Source: Pseudopedobacter saltans DSM 12145 (GTDB lineage Bacteria; Bacteroidota; Bacteroidia; Sphingobacteriales; Sphingobacteriaceae). Taken from it: DNA of 64,000 nt. The stretch covers positions 1,054,001 to 1,118,000 of the forward strand of contig NC_015177.1 in NCBI RefSeq assembly GCF_000190735.1. The letters run 5' to 3'. Shown here one piece after another: positions 48,580 to 58,779 of the stretch (positions are counted from its first letter, which is position 1; every line of letters starts with the position of its first letter). The notes below the pieces were generated by a model that did no database searches, was not told the origin of the DNA, and saw only the letters and a program-made list of their open reading frames with translations. The translations under genes and the position numbers were made by a program.

Positions 48580-49413
48580 ATGAAGCTTTCGGATATAAAG
48601 AATGCATTTGAACTGGGCCTTAAAGGTGTCTATGATGAACATGAAGCAGAGATTATTTTAAAGTATTTGTTGGAGGATTTATTTGCTATAAAACCGAATC
48701 CGACAATTGATATTGAAGAACATAAAGCAAAAGAACTTTTAAAGATCTTAGACGATTTAAAAGTAGGAAAGCCAGTTCAGCAGATTATTGGTAAAGCAGA
48801 TTTTTACGGTTACAAATTTATAGTGAATGAGCATGTGCTTATCCCAAGACCAGAAACGGAAGAATTAGTTCACGAGATCGTTAAATATCATAAACATCAA
48901 AATGTAAGTGTTTTAGATATTGGAACCGGAAGTGCTTGTATATCTGTATCAATAAAAAAAGGTATTCCAGAAGCAATAGTCTATGCTATAGATGTTTCTA
49001 GAGAAGCACTGACAGTAGCCAAACAAAATGCACTAATGAATGGAGTAGATATTGACTTTTATTTGGATGACGCACTAAATCTTGATGCAGAAAAATATCC
49101 TTTTTTTGATGTTATTGTAAGTAATCCACCATACATTAGAGAAAGTGAAAAGAAGGAAATGCATAGTAATGTTCTGAGTTTTGAACCTCATTTAGCACTA
49201 TTTGTAAAAGATAAAGATCCTTTGATTTTTTATGACAAGATTTCGGATTTTGCTTTGAAAAGATTGAATAAAGGAGGCTTTCTGTATTTTGAGATTAACC
49301 AGTATCTGGCAAAAGAAACAGAAGACTTAATCCATAAAAGAGGTTTTAAAACCTTATTGATTAAAGATATTAATAGCAATTTCAGAATATTGAAAGCTCA
49401 ACTTCTTGGATGA
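48580..49413 (+). CDS. prmC: Release factor glutamine methyltransferase PrmC
   Basis: 277 residues from the ATG at 48580 (MKLSDIKNAFELGLKGVYDE), preferred over an upstream start that adds a hydrophobic leader. N-terminal helical domain, then SAM motif DIGTGSACIS and catalytic NPPYI. Methylates the GGQ glutamine of class 1 release factors. Its 3' end overlaps the convergent xerD by 16 bases. Confidence 0.94.
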   Translation: MKLSDIKNAFELGLKGVYDEHEAEIILKYLLEDLFAIKPNPTIDIEEHKAKELLKILDDLKVGKPVQQIIGKADFYGYKFIVNEHVLIPRPETEELVHEIVKYHKHQNVSVLDIGTGSACISVSIKKGIPEAIVYAIDVSREALTVAKQNALMNGVDIDFYLDDALNLDAEKYPFFDVIVSNPPYIRESEKKEMHSNVLSFEPHLALFVKDKDPLIFYDKISDFALKRLNKGGFLYFEINQYLAKETEDLIHKRGFKTLLIKDINSNFRILKAQLLG

Positions 49414-50297
49414 AATTGAGTAATAGTCTGTTTCAAAAAGTCCCGATCCAGATGGGTATATATTTCCGTAGTGGTGATACTTTCATGTCCAAGCATTTCC
49501 TGTATAGCTCTTAAATCTGCTCCGCCTTCAATCAAATGTGTGGCAAAGGAATGTCTAAACGTATGTGGACTTATATTCTTTTTTATTCCTACCGCCGTTG
49601 CCAAATCCTTAATAATCATAAAGACCATTACTCTTGAAAGTTTGCTACCCCGTTTGTTCAGGAAAATAATATCTTCATTTCCTTTTTGTATATTTAGCTT
49701 GTTTCGAATGTTTTCGAGATAGATTTCCAAATGTTTTAAAGCAGATGATCCCACAGGAACCAGTCTTTCCTTATTTCCTTTTCCCACAACCTTAACAAAT
49801 TCGAGTTCCCTGTATAAATCAGACAGCTTTAGGTTAGTCAGTTCACTCACACGTAATCCCGAGCTATAAAGAATTTCCAACATGGCTTTGTTCCTTATGT
49901 TTTCTGGTTTTGACAAATCAAAGCCGTCTAACATAGTATTGATTTCATGAACAGTTAGAACCTCGGGCAATTTTCTTCTGATTTTTGGACTTTCGATAAT
50001 ATCAGCCGGATCATGTTCTATCAAATCTTCAAGTAGTAAGTATTTATAGAAAGATTTTATTCCGCTGATAATCCTAGATTGAGTAGAGGCTATCAAACCA
50101 AACTCATTTATCCATTTGATGAAATTTCTTAAATCCTGAGTATTTACTTTAAGCAGACTCTTTGGATTGCTTTGAACAGACAGAAACTGCACCAATTTAT
50201 CTACATCATTTACATAGGCGTTTACCGAGTTTGGAGAAAGAGAGCGCTCCAATTTCAGGTAGCTTTCGAATCCTTTTTTTTCTGTCGACCAATTCAC
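49398..50297 (-). CDS. xerD: Tyrosine recombinase XerD/XerC
   Basis: 299 residues, the standard Xer length. N-terminal core-binding domain, catalytic residues in SSGLRVSEL (Arg), HTFRHSFATHL (His-x-x-Arg), GHESITTTEIYTH (His and Tyr). Resolves chromosome dimers at dif together with FtsK (17.4 kb). Distinct from the prophage integrase. Confidence 0.93.
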   Translation of the reverse strand: MNWSTEKKGFESYLKLERSLSPNSVNAYVNDVDKLVQFLSVQSNPKSLLKVNTQDLRNFIKWINEFGLIASTQSRIISGIKSFYKYLLLEDLIEHDPADIIESPKIRRKLPEVLTVHEINTMLDGFDLSKPENIRNKAMLEILYSSGLRVSELTNLKLSDLYRELEFVKVVGKGNKERLVPVGSSALKHLEIYLENIRNKLNIQKGNEDIIFLNKRGSKLSRVMVFMIIKDLATAVGIKKNISPHTFRHSFATHLIEGGADLRAIQEMLGHESITTTEIYTHLDRDFLKQTITQFHPRS

Positions 50298-50333
50298 TTT
50301 ATCTTTTCGAAATTAAATGATAAGTTTGAGGTG

Positions 50334-50753
50334 ATGAATATACAAATAATCAACGGACCAAATCTAAATTTACTGGGTAAAAGAGAACCAGGTATTTATG
50401 GAAGCGAAGGTTTTGATACCTATTTTTCTAATTTAAAAGCTAAGTACCCGGAGATAAACCTGCATTATTTTCAAAGTAATGTAGAAGGAGAGCTCATTAA
50501 TAAAATCCACGAGGTAGGTTTTGACTTTGACGGGATCATCTTAAATGCAGGTGCGTATACACATACTTCTATCGCTATTGCAGATGCAATAGCGGCTGTT
50601 AAAGTTCCTGTAATTGAGGTACATATTTCTAATGTACATGCGAGAGAGTCATTCAGGCATCATAGTATGATTGCCAGAAATTGCAAAGGTGTGATTGCGG
50701 GTTTTGGTTTGAAATCTTATGAATTGGCACTTAATGCTTTAAGCGAAAAGTAG
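50334..50753 (+). CDS. aroQ: 3-dehydroquinate dehydratase, type II
   Basis: 139 residues from the ATG at 50334, where the conserved MNIQIINGPNLNLLGKREPG begins. Also HYFQSNVEGELI, ILNAGAYTHTSIAIADAI and EVHISNVHARESFRHHS, all AroQ signatures. Third step of the shikimate pathway. Divergent from xerD, which starts 36 bases away. Confidence 0.95.
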   Translation: MNIQIINGPNLNLLGKREPGIYGSEGFDTYFSNLKAKYPEINLHYFQSNVEGELINKIHEVGFDFDGIILNAGAYTHTSIAIADAIAAVKVPVIEVHISNVHARESFRHHSMIARNCKGVIAGFGLKSYELALNALSEK

Positions 50754-50788
50754 ATTATAATTTCCCTTTTATAAAAGATGAATAGAAA

Positions 50789-50828
50789 TAGCAGAAGAGT
50801 ATAAACCTTATATTATACTCTTCTGCTA
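50789..50828. terminator. 16-bp bidirectional terminator
   Basis: A perfect 16-bp stem (50789-50804 and 50813-50828) with an 8-base loop between the convergent aroQ and SRPBCC genes. Confidence 0.85.
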
Positions 50829-50835
50829 TTATAAG

Positions 50836-51336
50836 TTAGCTTGTTTTCTCCAATCGTTCCAAAAGCATTGGAAGTTTCTTTTTCAATTGCTTTTTCCATC
50901 CCATCTGCATAATAAAACTGATGATAATCAGTTTAAGGCCTTTATAGCCAGAATGCTCCATATTGAGCAAAGTGCCACCACAGGCAGGTTCTAAAGAGAA
51001 GCTCAATATAGTATTGAGTTGAGCAAAAATTCCTTTTGTAAGATTGTCTGCTGTACCAGAGTGTATTCCTGCGCAAGCAAGAGCTTTTTCTCCGGTAGCT
51101 TCTCCACGATAGGTATAAGCCAGATGTTTTTTGGGTTCTAAAGCTATAATTTCACAATGAGTAATTCCATCCCAACCTTTTTGAGGTTTCATTCTAAAAG
51201 TGAAATGGTATCCCAGTTCTGGTTTTATATCGTTCTGCATAAACCAGGAACCCAGCATATTAGAATCTGTTAACGCATTCCAAACCTTATCTTGCGTGTA
51301 AGGTAAAAAGGTTTTCAGCTTTATTGTCCGTGTCAT
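50836..51336 (-). CDS. SRPBCC / AHSA1-like domain protein
   Basis: 166 residues from the ATG at 51336 (MTRTIKLKTFLPYTQDKVWN); eight extra N-terminal residues are possible. The pattern VWNALTDSNMLGSWFM, then GWDGITHCEIIALEPKKHLA is the AHSA1/activator of Hsp90 C-terminal fold, a hydrophobic-ligand-binding START-like domain. Ligand unknown. Confidence 0.85.
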   Translation of the reverse strand: MTRTIKLKTFLPYTQDKVWNALTDSNMLGSWFMQNDIKPELGYHFTFRMKPQKGWDGITHCEIIALEPKKHLAYTYRGEATGEKALACAGIHSGTADNLTKGIFAQLNTILSFSLEPACGGTLLNMEHSGYKGLKLIIISFIMQMGWKKQLKKKLPMLLERLEKTS

Positions 51337-51470
51337 CGTCTTTACATATCTATAAAACAAAAATAATGATTCCTGTTAAGTCTGGTAAAAATTGTTAGTA
51401 AGGCTTAGGAGAAAAGAGTATGGCGTAGACAGTTTTTAGTCAGGATATTTTAAAAATCAGTAAAAACCTC

Positions 51471-51478
51471 TACTTTTG
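51471..51478 (+). promoter_or_regulatory. -7 box of the ABC-F gene
   Basis: TACTTTTG matches TAnnTTTG. It lies 113 bases before the gene, which leaves a leader of about 105 bases; the leader shows no clear hairpin but holds an ATG followed directly by TAA. The rest of 51337-51591 shows no gene. Confidence 0.45.
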
Positions 51479-51591
51479 TGTCAACAAAAACTACTCTAGA
51501 AAATGTAATAGATAATTTTTTCCAAAATATAATTCAGGTACGTAAACTTCAGGCGTTCCGGTTGTTTTATTTTTTACGATAGAAATTAATC

Positions 51592-53181
51592 ATGATTACA
51601 TTACAAAATCTTACATATATACACCCTAACAGGGATTTACTTTTCGATAACATTCATTTTACTATAAATTCTAGGCAAAAGATTGCTCTTATTGGGAATA
51701 ATGGTGTCGGAAAATCAACCTTATTAAGAATTATTGCCGGGGAAATATCACCTGCAGGAGGAAGTGTTTCTATAAACAAAAATGACGTTTATTTTATACC
51801 ACAGGTTTATGGTCAGTTTAACCATTTGACAGTAGCGGAGGCACTAAAGGTTGAAGATAAATTGTATGCTTTCGAAGAAATTTTAAAAGGGAATGCGTCT
51901 GATGAAAATCTGGAATGCTTAAATGACGATTGGACAATAGAAGACCGTTGTAATGAAGCGCTCCGATACTGGAATTTATCAGATATTGCTTTTAATCAGA
52001 ATTTGGGAAATCTAAGCGGAGGACAGAGAACCAAAGTGTTTTTAGCAGCTTTGATGATACATCGTCCATCTTTAATTTTGCTGGATGAGCCCAGTAACCA
52101 TTTGGATACAGAGTCTAGAGAGAAATTATATAAATATATTAAATCAGTTAATGCAACTCTTTTGGTTGTAAGTCATGACAGGACTCTTCTAAATCTTTTA
52201 GATATGGTTTTGGAATTGACGCCCAAAGGTATCAATACTTATGGTGGAAACTACGATTTTTACTTATCTCAAAAAGAAAAGGAACTTGAGGCGTTGGATC
52301 ATCAAATTAAGAGTAAAGAGAAGACTATTAAACAGGCGAAAGAAAAGGAGAGAGAAAGTGTGGAACGGAAAAACAAAATGGATGTTAGAGGGCAACAAAA
52401 GCAAAAAGATGCAGGTGTGGCTCGTATTATGATGAATACGTTGAGGAATAAGGCCGAAAGTAGTGGTGCTAAACTAAAAGGTGTACACGAAGAGAAAATA
52501 AATACTTTATCCACCGAGTTGAGTCGGTTGCGGTCTGGAGTGCAGGAATTTGACCAGATGCGATTTAATTTTCAGGATTCCGGGCTCTTTAAAGGAAAGA
52601 TCTTGGTTACTGGCAGAAATATAAGTTATAAAATAGGAGAGCAGGACTTGTTCAGGGAGCCTGTGAGTTTCGATATTTTAGCAGGTGATCGTATAGCTTT
52701 GAAGGGTGCCAACGGCTCAGGAAAAACTACTTTACTGAAAATGGTAGTTAATGCTATCCAACCAAATGGAGGTAATATTGATAGCAAAATACAAGATTAT
52801 GCCTATTTAGATCAGGACTATTCAATTATAGAAAATCAGTTGTCTGTATTAGATCAGGCTGAAAAATTCAATATAAATGGATTGCAGGACCACGAAATTA
52901 AAACCAGATTGAACCATTTTCTATTTGATAAAAATGATTGGGATAAAAAATGTGTTTCGCTAAGTGGTGGTGAGAGAATGCGTTTGTCGTTATGTTGTTT
53001 GAATATCAGAAGTAAAAGCCCAGATATAATTATATTGGATGAACCTACAAATAATCTCGATCTCCAAAATATCAATCTTTTGACTGCTGTTTTGAAAGCC
53101 TATCAGGGAACCCTGATTGTAGTTTCTCATGATACAGTTTTTATGCAGGAAATTGGTGTTATTAAGGAAATCCAATTGTAG
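51592..53181 (+). CDS. ABC-F family ATPase
   Basis: 529 residues, two ABC domains and no membrane segments. Walker A GNNGVGKST and GANGSGKTT; signatures LSGGQRTKV and LSGGERMRL; Walker B LILLDEPSNHLD and IIILDEPTNNLD. A charged linker of about 85 residues lies between (about 228-310). ABC-F proteins act on the ribosome, as translation factors or antibiotic-resistance proteins; which one applies cannot be told, but the long leader would suit regulated expression. Confidence 0.92.
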   Translation: MITLQNLTYIHPNRDLLFDNIHFTINSRQKIALIGNNGVGKSTLLRIIAGEISPAGGSVSINKNDVYFIPQVYGQFNHLTVAEALKVEDKLYAFEEILKGNASDENLECLNDDWTIEDRCNEALRYWNLSDIAFNQNLGNLSGGQRTKVFLAALMIHRPSLILLDEPSNHLDTESREKLYKYIKSVNATLLVVSHDRTLLNLLDMVLELTPKGINTYGGNYDFYLSQKEKELEALDHQIKSKEKTIKQAKEKERESVERKNKMDVRGQQKQKDAGVARIMMNTLRNKAESSGAKLKGVHEEKINTLSTELSRLRSGVQEFDQMRFNFQDSGLFKGKILVTGRNISYKIGEQDLFREPVSFDILAGDRIALKGANGSGKTTLLKMVVNAIQPNGGNIDSKIQDYAYLDQDYSIIENQLSVLDQAEKFNINGLQDHEIKTRLNHFLFDKNDWDKKCVSLSGGERMRLSLCCLNIRSKSPDIIILDEPTNNLDLQNINLLTAVLKAYQGTLIVVSHDTVFMQEIGVIKEIQL

Positions 53182-53205
53182 ATATTATGCAAATAATGCG
53201 AAAAG

Positions 53206-53243
53206 ATTAATGAGCCTCTTAAAAAAAAACAAGGCTCATTAAT
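53206..53243. terminator. Bidirectional terminator between ABC-F gene and smc
   Basis: A 12-bp perfect stem (53206-53217 and 53232-53243) with a 14-base A-rich loop, between convergent genes. Confidence 0.8.
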
Positions 53244-53270
53244 TTTCAAGTGATTATCAGATAACATAGT

Positions 53271-56200
53271 TTAAGCAGCCACCTCCCGTAAATCCACGGC
53301 TACCACTCTGGAAACACCTTGTTCTACCATGGTAACCCCGTAAATAATATCGGTACTGGCAATAGTACGTTTGTTATGTGATACCACAATGAACTGAGAT
53401 TCGTTAGAGAATTTTCTGATGATATTATTGAATTTATCAATGTTGGTATCATCTAAAGGAGCATCAACCTCGTCGAAAATACAGAATGGAGCAGGCTTTA
53501 AAAGATATAGTGAAAACAATAATGCCGTCGCAGTAAGTGTTTTTTCTCCTCCGGATAATTGATTGATAGATAAAGGTCGCTTCCCCTTCGGACGAGCTAT
53601 AATGTCTATATCGGATTCTAAAGGATTATCCGGATTACTTAAAATTAAGTCACAACTATCTTCTTCATTAAATAAGGACCGAAATACTCTCATAAAGTTT
53701 TCGCGTACTCCAGTGAAAGCGTTCATAAACTTATCTTTCGCTGTTTCATCAATTTCTTTAATGGTTTGCAATAAAGATTCTTTCGCTTCTACCAGATCTT
53801 TTTTCTGCGCCTTGATGAAGTTATAACGTTCTTCCATCTCCTTATAGGCTTCCATCGCAGTAGAATTGATAGCCCCGAAGTCTTCCAACTGCTTTTTCAA
53901 TCGGTCTACCTTTTCCTTAGTATCATCTTCGGTACTGCCTTCCGGGACTTCGTTATCAAGCAAATCTTCTATATTCAGATTAAACTCAACAGATAAACGT
54001 TCTTTTAGTGAGTTAAGCTCTATTTTAAGATTATTTTTCTTGTCTTTAATTTCGTTACTCAGTAAATCGATATTTTCTTTTTTACGCCTTAATTCTGTCA
54101 GTTCGGTTTCAAGGTCATTTACCAAACCTCTTAAAGAATAGTATTCTTTTTCGGCCTCCTGCAAAGCCTTTTCCATTTCCTCTTTCTGAGTGTACATCGC
54201 AATCAGGTCTTCATCGTTATGATCGACATGTTGCAGAGTATCTTTAATCGTGGCTTTTGTTGCGTCGAGTTCCGTACTATTAATCGCAATCCGGCTTTCC
54301 AGACTTTCTTTAAGCGAGTCGCGATATTCCAAATCCTTATCAATGCTGCTTACTTTATTCTGTTGCTGATGAAATTTAATATTATCCGCATTAAAAGCAG
54401 AGCTGCGCATCGTCAGTATTTCACTAATCTCATTAAAACCGGCCTGCTGTTCGATTAGCTTATCAGCAAGCAATTGTTTTTGGGTATTTATTTCTGAAAT
54501 TAGTGGCTCCAATTTTAATAGCTCAGAAGCGATATGCTGCAACTTATTTTCAATATCCTGCTTCCTGTTTTGGCTATTGGTAATAAAAGACTGGTATTGT
54601 TCCTGTTTTGTTTTTACAGAAATCAATTCGTTTTGCAAAAGGTTAATTTCCCCTGACAAGGTCGCTATTTCCTGCGCTTTTGTCGAAGCTTTTAAAGAGG
54701 CGATTTTGATACTGTTCTCTTCAATATTTGCTTTCAATTTCTTGATTTGGCCATCAAGATCTTTGATTTCCTTGCTTAGATTTTCTAGGTTTTTTGCCCT
54801 TCCAATACGTTTTCCTTCAAAAAGACCAACAGACCCCCCCGAAAGTGTGTGTTTAGTTTTACTAAATTTTCCGGATTTTCCAATGAAAGTTATACCCGAA
54901 TTAACAGACTGATTGTTTAAGTCCTTTTCACTTTCATCGTTCACTAAAAAGACGTTGTGAAGCAAATGATTAAATAAATTTTTGTATTTCTTATCCGTTT
55001 CGGTAACCATAATTACCGGAACTGCTCCATCCGGAGTTTCGATACTCGTAGCTCCCTTTTCTTCAATATTGCTTAATATAAAGAAGTTCGCTTTTCCTCT
55101 GGAAGAATCATTCAGCAGCTTTATCGCATCGATAGCGTCATCATAATTCTCTACAACATAGTGATTCATTAAAGGCTCCAGGTAATTTTCGATTGGCACA
55201 CGGAACTCTTCTCTACAAAATAGGATATCCGACAGGAGAGGAGCTTTTTTAGCCCATTGAGTGCTCTTTTTAAGAAAACGAATAGACTCCGGAAAACCTT
55301 CGAGATTGTCAACCATACTTTTGGTCAGGTTATATTCATTTTGGCGCGCATCCAAACGTCGGCTTAAATTGTTTAAATGTTCTTTGTCTTCATTTAAACT
55401 TTCTTCCTGCAGCACAAGCTGCTCTTTCAGTTCTTCTTCCTGTTTCTGAAGATGACTAAGCTGATGTTGCTTGCTTTCAACCTTGTTTTCCAACTCAATA
55501 ACCACCTTATTGAACTCGGAAAGCTGTGTTTCCTTAGAAGCCGTATCTTCTACGTTTCTAATACTTTCCTGCTCCAGAGCATCACGTTGAATTTTTAGGA
55601 TTTCGATATCTTTATCTGTCTGATAAAGTTTGTTCTGTAGCTGAGCAGCCTCTTTTTGACTTTGATCAAGACTAACTTTAGAAGACTGCTGCTGGATTCT
55701 TAACTCTTCAACTTCTTCTTTCAACGAGTTTAGGTTAGAAGACACGGTTTGCAAAGTTTGCTCTTCCTGCATACGATCCTCATTCAGCCGCTTAATGTTA
55801 TATAAAACGTGATTAAGCTGATTTTTGTCCTTTTCGAGTTCAGCACCAAGTCGCTGCTCTTTATCCTGAAGGAACCTAAGTTGTTCGTTTTTTATTTTTT
55901 TGTCACTTTCGTAAGCCCTGATTTTTGCAATAAACTCGTTAGTAGCCTTTTGCTGAACTGACAGATTTTTTTCTTTAGTAAGATTGCTGAACTTATGTTT
56001 TTGTATATCAGCATCCAGTTTATCGGTCTGTGTGTGGATGTTCGTTCTTTGTTCTCCCAGTTCTTTTTCCTGGTTTTCCAGATTTTCCAAAGAATCTCTG
56101 AAACCAATAATTTTAAAGGAGGTGAGGATAATACTTAACGCCTTATATTGTTCCTTAATTTTATAATAACGTTCTGCCTTTTTTGCCTGATTTTCTAATG

Positions 56201-56810
56201 TCTTTAGGTTCCTTTCAATCTCGAAAAGTAAGTCTTCAACACGGCTTAAATCAGTTTCGGTGTCTTTTAATTTATTGAAAGTCTGCTTCTTACGAAGTTT
56301 ATATTTAGAAATACCGGAAGCTTCTTCAAATAAAGCCCTTCTGGAACCTTCTTTGTTCGCAATAATCTCATCGATCATTTTTAATTCTATAATCGAATAA
56401 GAGTCGGAACCAACGCCGGTATCTAAAAACAGATCGGTAATGTCCTTAAGACGACATTGAACATCATTTAAACGATATTCTGATTCTCCTGTACGGTAAA
56501 GTTTTCTGGTAATTGTAACCTGAGAAAACTCTGTAGGAAGCACATTTTTTGTATTGTCAAATGTTAGGGAAACTTCGGCTAAGTTGGCAGGTTTACGTGC
56601 TTTTGTTCCATTGAAAATAATGTTTTCCATCTTTTCGGAACGTAATGTCCTTGTGCTTTGCTCGCCTAAAACCCAGCGTATGGCATCAACAACATTAGAT
56701 TTCCCACAACCATTAGGTCCCACGATAGCGGTAACACCTTCGTTGAAATTGATGGTTATCTTATCACCAAAACTTTTAAATCCCTTTATTTCTAATTTGT
56801 TTAATTGCAT
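53271..56810 (-). CDS. smc: Chromosome segregation protein SMC
   Basis: 1179 residues, normal length for SMC. Walker A GPNGCGKSN (32-40), long coiled coils flanking a hinge (about 510-680, with FPESIRFLKKSTQW and GKRIGRAKNLENL), then signature LSGGEKTLTA and Walker B FCIFDEVDAPLDD. Forms rings that organise and segregate the chromosome with ScpA/B. Monocistronic. Confidence 0.96.
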   Translation of the reverse strand: MQLNKLEIKGFKSFGDKITINFNEGVTAIVGPNGCGKSNVVDAIRWVLGEQSTRTLRSEKMENIIFNGTKARKPANLAEVSLTFDNTKNVLPTEFSQVTITRKLYRTGESEYRLNDVQCRLKDITDLFLDTGVGSDSYSIIELKMIDEIIANKEGSRRALFEEASGISKYKLRKKQTFNKLKDTETDLSRVEDLLFEIERNLKTLENQAKKAERYYKIKEQYKALSIILTSFKIIGFRDSLENLENQEKELGEQRTNIHTQTDKLDADIQKHKFSNLTKEKNLSVQQKATNEFIAKIRAYESDKKIKNEQLRFLQDKEQRLGAELEKDKNQLNHVLYNIKRLNEDRMQEEQTLQTVSSNLNSLKEEVEELRIQQQSSKVSLDQSQKEAAQLQNKLYQTDKDIEILKIQRDALEQESIRNVEDTASKETQLSEFNKVVIELENKVESKQHQLSHLQKQEEELKEQLVLQEESLNEDKEHLNNLSRRLDARQNEYNLTKSMVDNLEGFPESIRFLKKSTQWAKKAPLLSDILFCREEFRVPIENYLEPLMNHYVVENYDDAIDAIKLLNDSSRGKANFFILSNIEEKGATSIETPDGAVPVIMVTETDKKYKNLFNHLLHNVFLVNDESEKDLNNQSVNSGITFIGKSGKFSKTKHTLSGGSVGLFEGKRIGRAKNLENLSKEIKDLDGQIKKLKANIEENSIKIASLKASTKAQEIATLSGEINLLQNELISVKTKQEQYQSFITNSQNRKQDIENKLQHIASELLKLEPLISEINTQKQLLADKLIEQQAGFNEISEILTMRSSAFNADNIKFHQQQNKVSSIDKDLEYRDSLKESLESRIAINSTELDATKATIKDTLQHVDHNDEDLIAMYTQKEEMEKALQEAEKEYYSLRGLVNDLETELTELRRKKENIDLLSNEIKDKKNNLKIELNSLKERLSVEFNLNIEDLLDNEVPEGSTEDDTKEKVDRLKKQLEDFGAINSTAMEAYKEMEERYNFIKAQKKDLVEAKESLLQTIKEIDETAKDKFMNAFTGVRENFMRVFRSLFNEEDSCDLILSNPDNPLESDIDIIARPKGKRPLSINQLSGGEKTLTATALLFSLYLLKPAPFCIFDEVDAPLDDTNIDKFNNIIRKFSNESQFIVVSHNKRTIASTDIIYGVTMVEQGVSRVVAVDLREVAA

Positions 56811-56877
56811 CTGTAACGTCCAGAATATCCCAAATAATTATTCCCCAAAACTAATTTAAATTTATTAATTTGCAGAG

Positions 56878-57327
56878 GTGGAAAATGTGTTTTATATAGT
56901 TGCGGTAATTGCTTATTTCCTTTTTCAAGGTTATCAGAACTTTAAAAAGGAACAGGAAAAAGCTAAAAAAAGGAATCCCGGCAAACCTCTGGAGGAATAC
57001 GATATTCCCCAGGAAGTTAAAAGCGAGCCGCTTATAGAAAGAGAAACAGAAGCTATAGACTTAAAGCCAGACTATAAGCTTAGCCGCAGGGAAATAGCAG
57101 ATAAAGAACGCAAAGAAGAACTGGTTTACGAAAAAATGGAGTATAGGTCTATGGGAGATTATTATAATCCTGAAAAACCGGTAATAAAAAGAGAACCTTT
57201 CAAAAGCAGCATAAAGACTGTTACCATACAAAATGTTGATGAATTTGCAGATGAGAAGCACGAACATGCCGATTTTGATCTGAAAGATGCCGTTATTAAA
57301 GAAGCTATTCTGAAACGACCATATTAA
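56878..57327 (+). CDS. Membrane-anchored protein of unknown function
   Basis: 149 residues beginning with GTG (no ATG fits the frame at this point). One N-terminal membrane helix (about 4-17), followed by a long, highly charged and probably disordered region with repeated Glu/Lys. Divergent from smc (67 bases apart). No family recognised. Confidence 0.7.
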   Translation: MENVFYIVAVIAYFLFQGYQNFKKEQEKAKKRNPGKPLEEYDIPQEVKSEPLIERETEAIDLKPDYKLSRREIADKERKEELVYEKMEYRSMGDYYNPEKPVIKREPFKSSIKTVTIQNVDEFADEKHEHADFDLKDAVIKEAILKRPY

Positions 57328-57464
57328 AGACTAGCTATAAATACCTATCTCATAAAAGCGTAGAGTTCACAATTTTCATCCAATATTTTATGTTATGTAT
57401 TAGTGAGAAGAATTCAGGCTGAACGAAAAAATAACCTAGCTTCGCATTTTTTGTGCTTACAAAC

Positions 57465-58724
57465 ATGGAAAATCTTCAAAATATATTAATTATAGGAACT
57501 GTTTGGCCCGAGCCGGATTCATCGGCAGCAGGAAGCAGAATGATGCAATTGATTCAGTCTTTTAAAAAAGAAGGAAGCAAGGTGACTTTTGCAAGTGCGG
57601 CAGCGGATAGCGATTTCATGGTGAATTTGGCTGATTTTGGTGTTGACAAAGAAAATATCAAACTAAACTGCTCTTCCTTCGATGATTTTTTGAAAAAACT
57701 GAATCCTGATTTAGTTGTATTCGATCGCTTTATGACTGAGGAACAGTATGGATGGCGGGTGAGCGAAGCTTGTCCCAATACACTGAAACTTTTGGATACT
57801 GAAGATCTGCATACGCTCCGTTATGCAAGGCAAAAAGCATTTAGACAAAATAGAACGTTTAAAATAGATGATTTACTGGAAGAAGAAATAGCAAAAAGGG
57901 AAATTGCCAGTATTTTTCGTTGCGATTTATCTTTAGTGATTTCACAGACCGAAATGGAAATTCTTAACGAAGTATTTCATGTTGATTTAAGTTTGTTATA
58001 CTACCTGCCTTTTTTACTACCCTCAATAAAAGACCAGGATATTTCTAAATGTAAAAGCTTTGAGGAAAGGCAGCATTTTGTAAGTATAGGTAATTTTCTG
58101 CATGAGCCTAATTGGAATGCGGTTTTATATTTAAAAGAGGAAATATGGCCTTTAATCAAATCAAAATTGCCGAAAGCCGAACTACATGTTTATGGAGCAT
58201 ATCCCAGCCAAAAAGTTTGGGAGCTGAATAATGCTAAGCAAGGATTTTTGATAAAAGGCAGGGCGGAAGACGTTAATGAGGTGATGTCTGCTACGAGAGT
58301 GTGTTTGGCGCCCTTACGTTTTGGCGCTGGTTTAAAAGGAAAACTGGTAGATGCTATGAGAAATGGAACGCCAAGCGTTACAACTTCAATTGGTGCCGAA
58401 TCTATGGCTCTGGGTCTAGAGTGGGCGGGTTTTATAGCTGATGATGCAATAACTTTTGCAGAAAAAGCTACGACATTATATCAGGATCTACATATTTGGA
58501 ACTCAGCTGTACGTCAGGGAGTTCTGATTATCAATCAGAATTTCAATGAGTCTGCCGCCAATTATTTTTTGGTACACTTGTCAAAATTAAAGTCTGACTT
58601 AGTAAGACACAGAAACCATAATTTTATAGGACAGATGTTGAATCATCACAGCATGGCGTCCACAAAGTTTATGTCTAAATGGATAGAGGCCAAGAACAGC
58701 AATGGGAGTCGAAATTTGCTTTAA
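57465..58724 (+). CDS. Glycosyltransferase, GT4-like
   Basis: 419 residues from the ATG at 57465; a GTG four codons earlier is less likely. N-terminal Rossmann strand ILIIGTVWPEPDSSAAGSR; C-terminal nucleotide-sugar-binding half with FVSIGNFLHEPNWNAVLYL, LHVYGAYPS, and APLRFGAGLKGKLVDAMRNG followed by EExxxG-like GAESMAL. Retaining GT-B enzyme; acceptor unknown. Monocistronic. Confidence 0.85.
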   Translation: MENLQNILIIGTVWPEPDSSAAGSRMMQLIQSFKKEGSKVTFASAAADSDFMVNLADFGVDKENIKLNCSSFDDFLKKLNPDLVVFDRFMTEEQYGWRVSEACPNTLKLLDTEDLHTLRYARQKAFRQNRTFKIDDLLEEEIAKREIASIFRCDLSLVISQTEMEILNEVFHVDLSLLYYLPFLLPSIKDQDISKCKSFEERQHFVSIGNFLHEPNWNAVLYLKEEIWPLIKSKLPKAELHVYGAYPSQKVWELNNAKQGFLIKGRAEDVNEVMSATRVCLAPLRFGAGLKGKLVDAMRNGTPSVTTSIGAESMALGLEWAGFIADDAITFAEKATTLYQDLHIWNSAVRQGVLIINQNFNESAANYFLVHLSKLKSDLVRHRNHNFIGQMLNHHSMASTKFMSKWIEAKNSNGSRNLL

Positions 58725-58779
58725 ATAGTACAAAACTTCGACTCCGCTCCGAAAGGCTGTAAGAAATAAGCTCATTACC

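Noticed and set aside
49398-50297. Second mobile-element integrase
   Set aside because: Standard XerD length and motifs, surrounded by housekeeping genes, no att repeats nearby.
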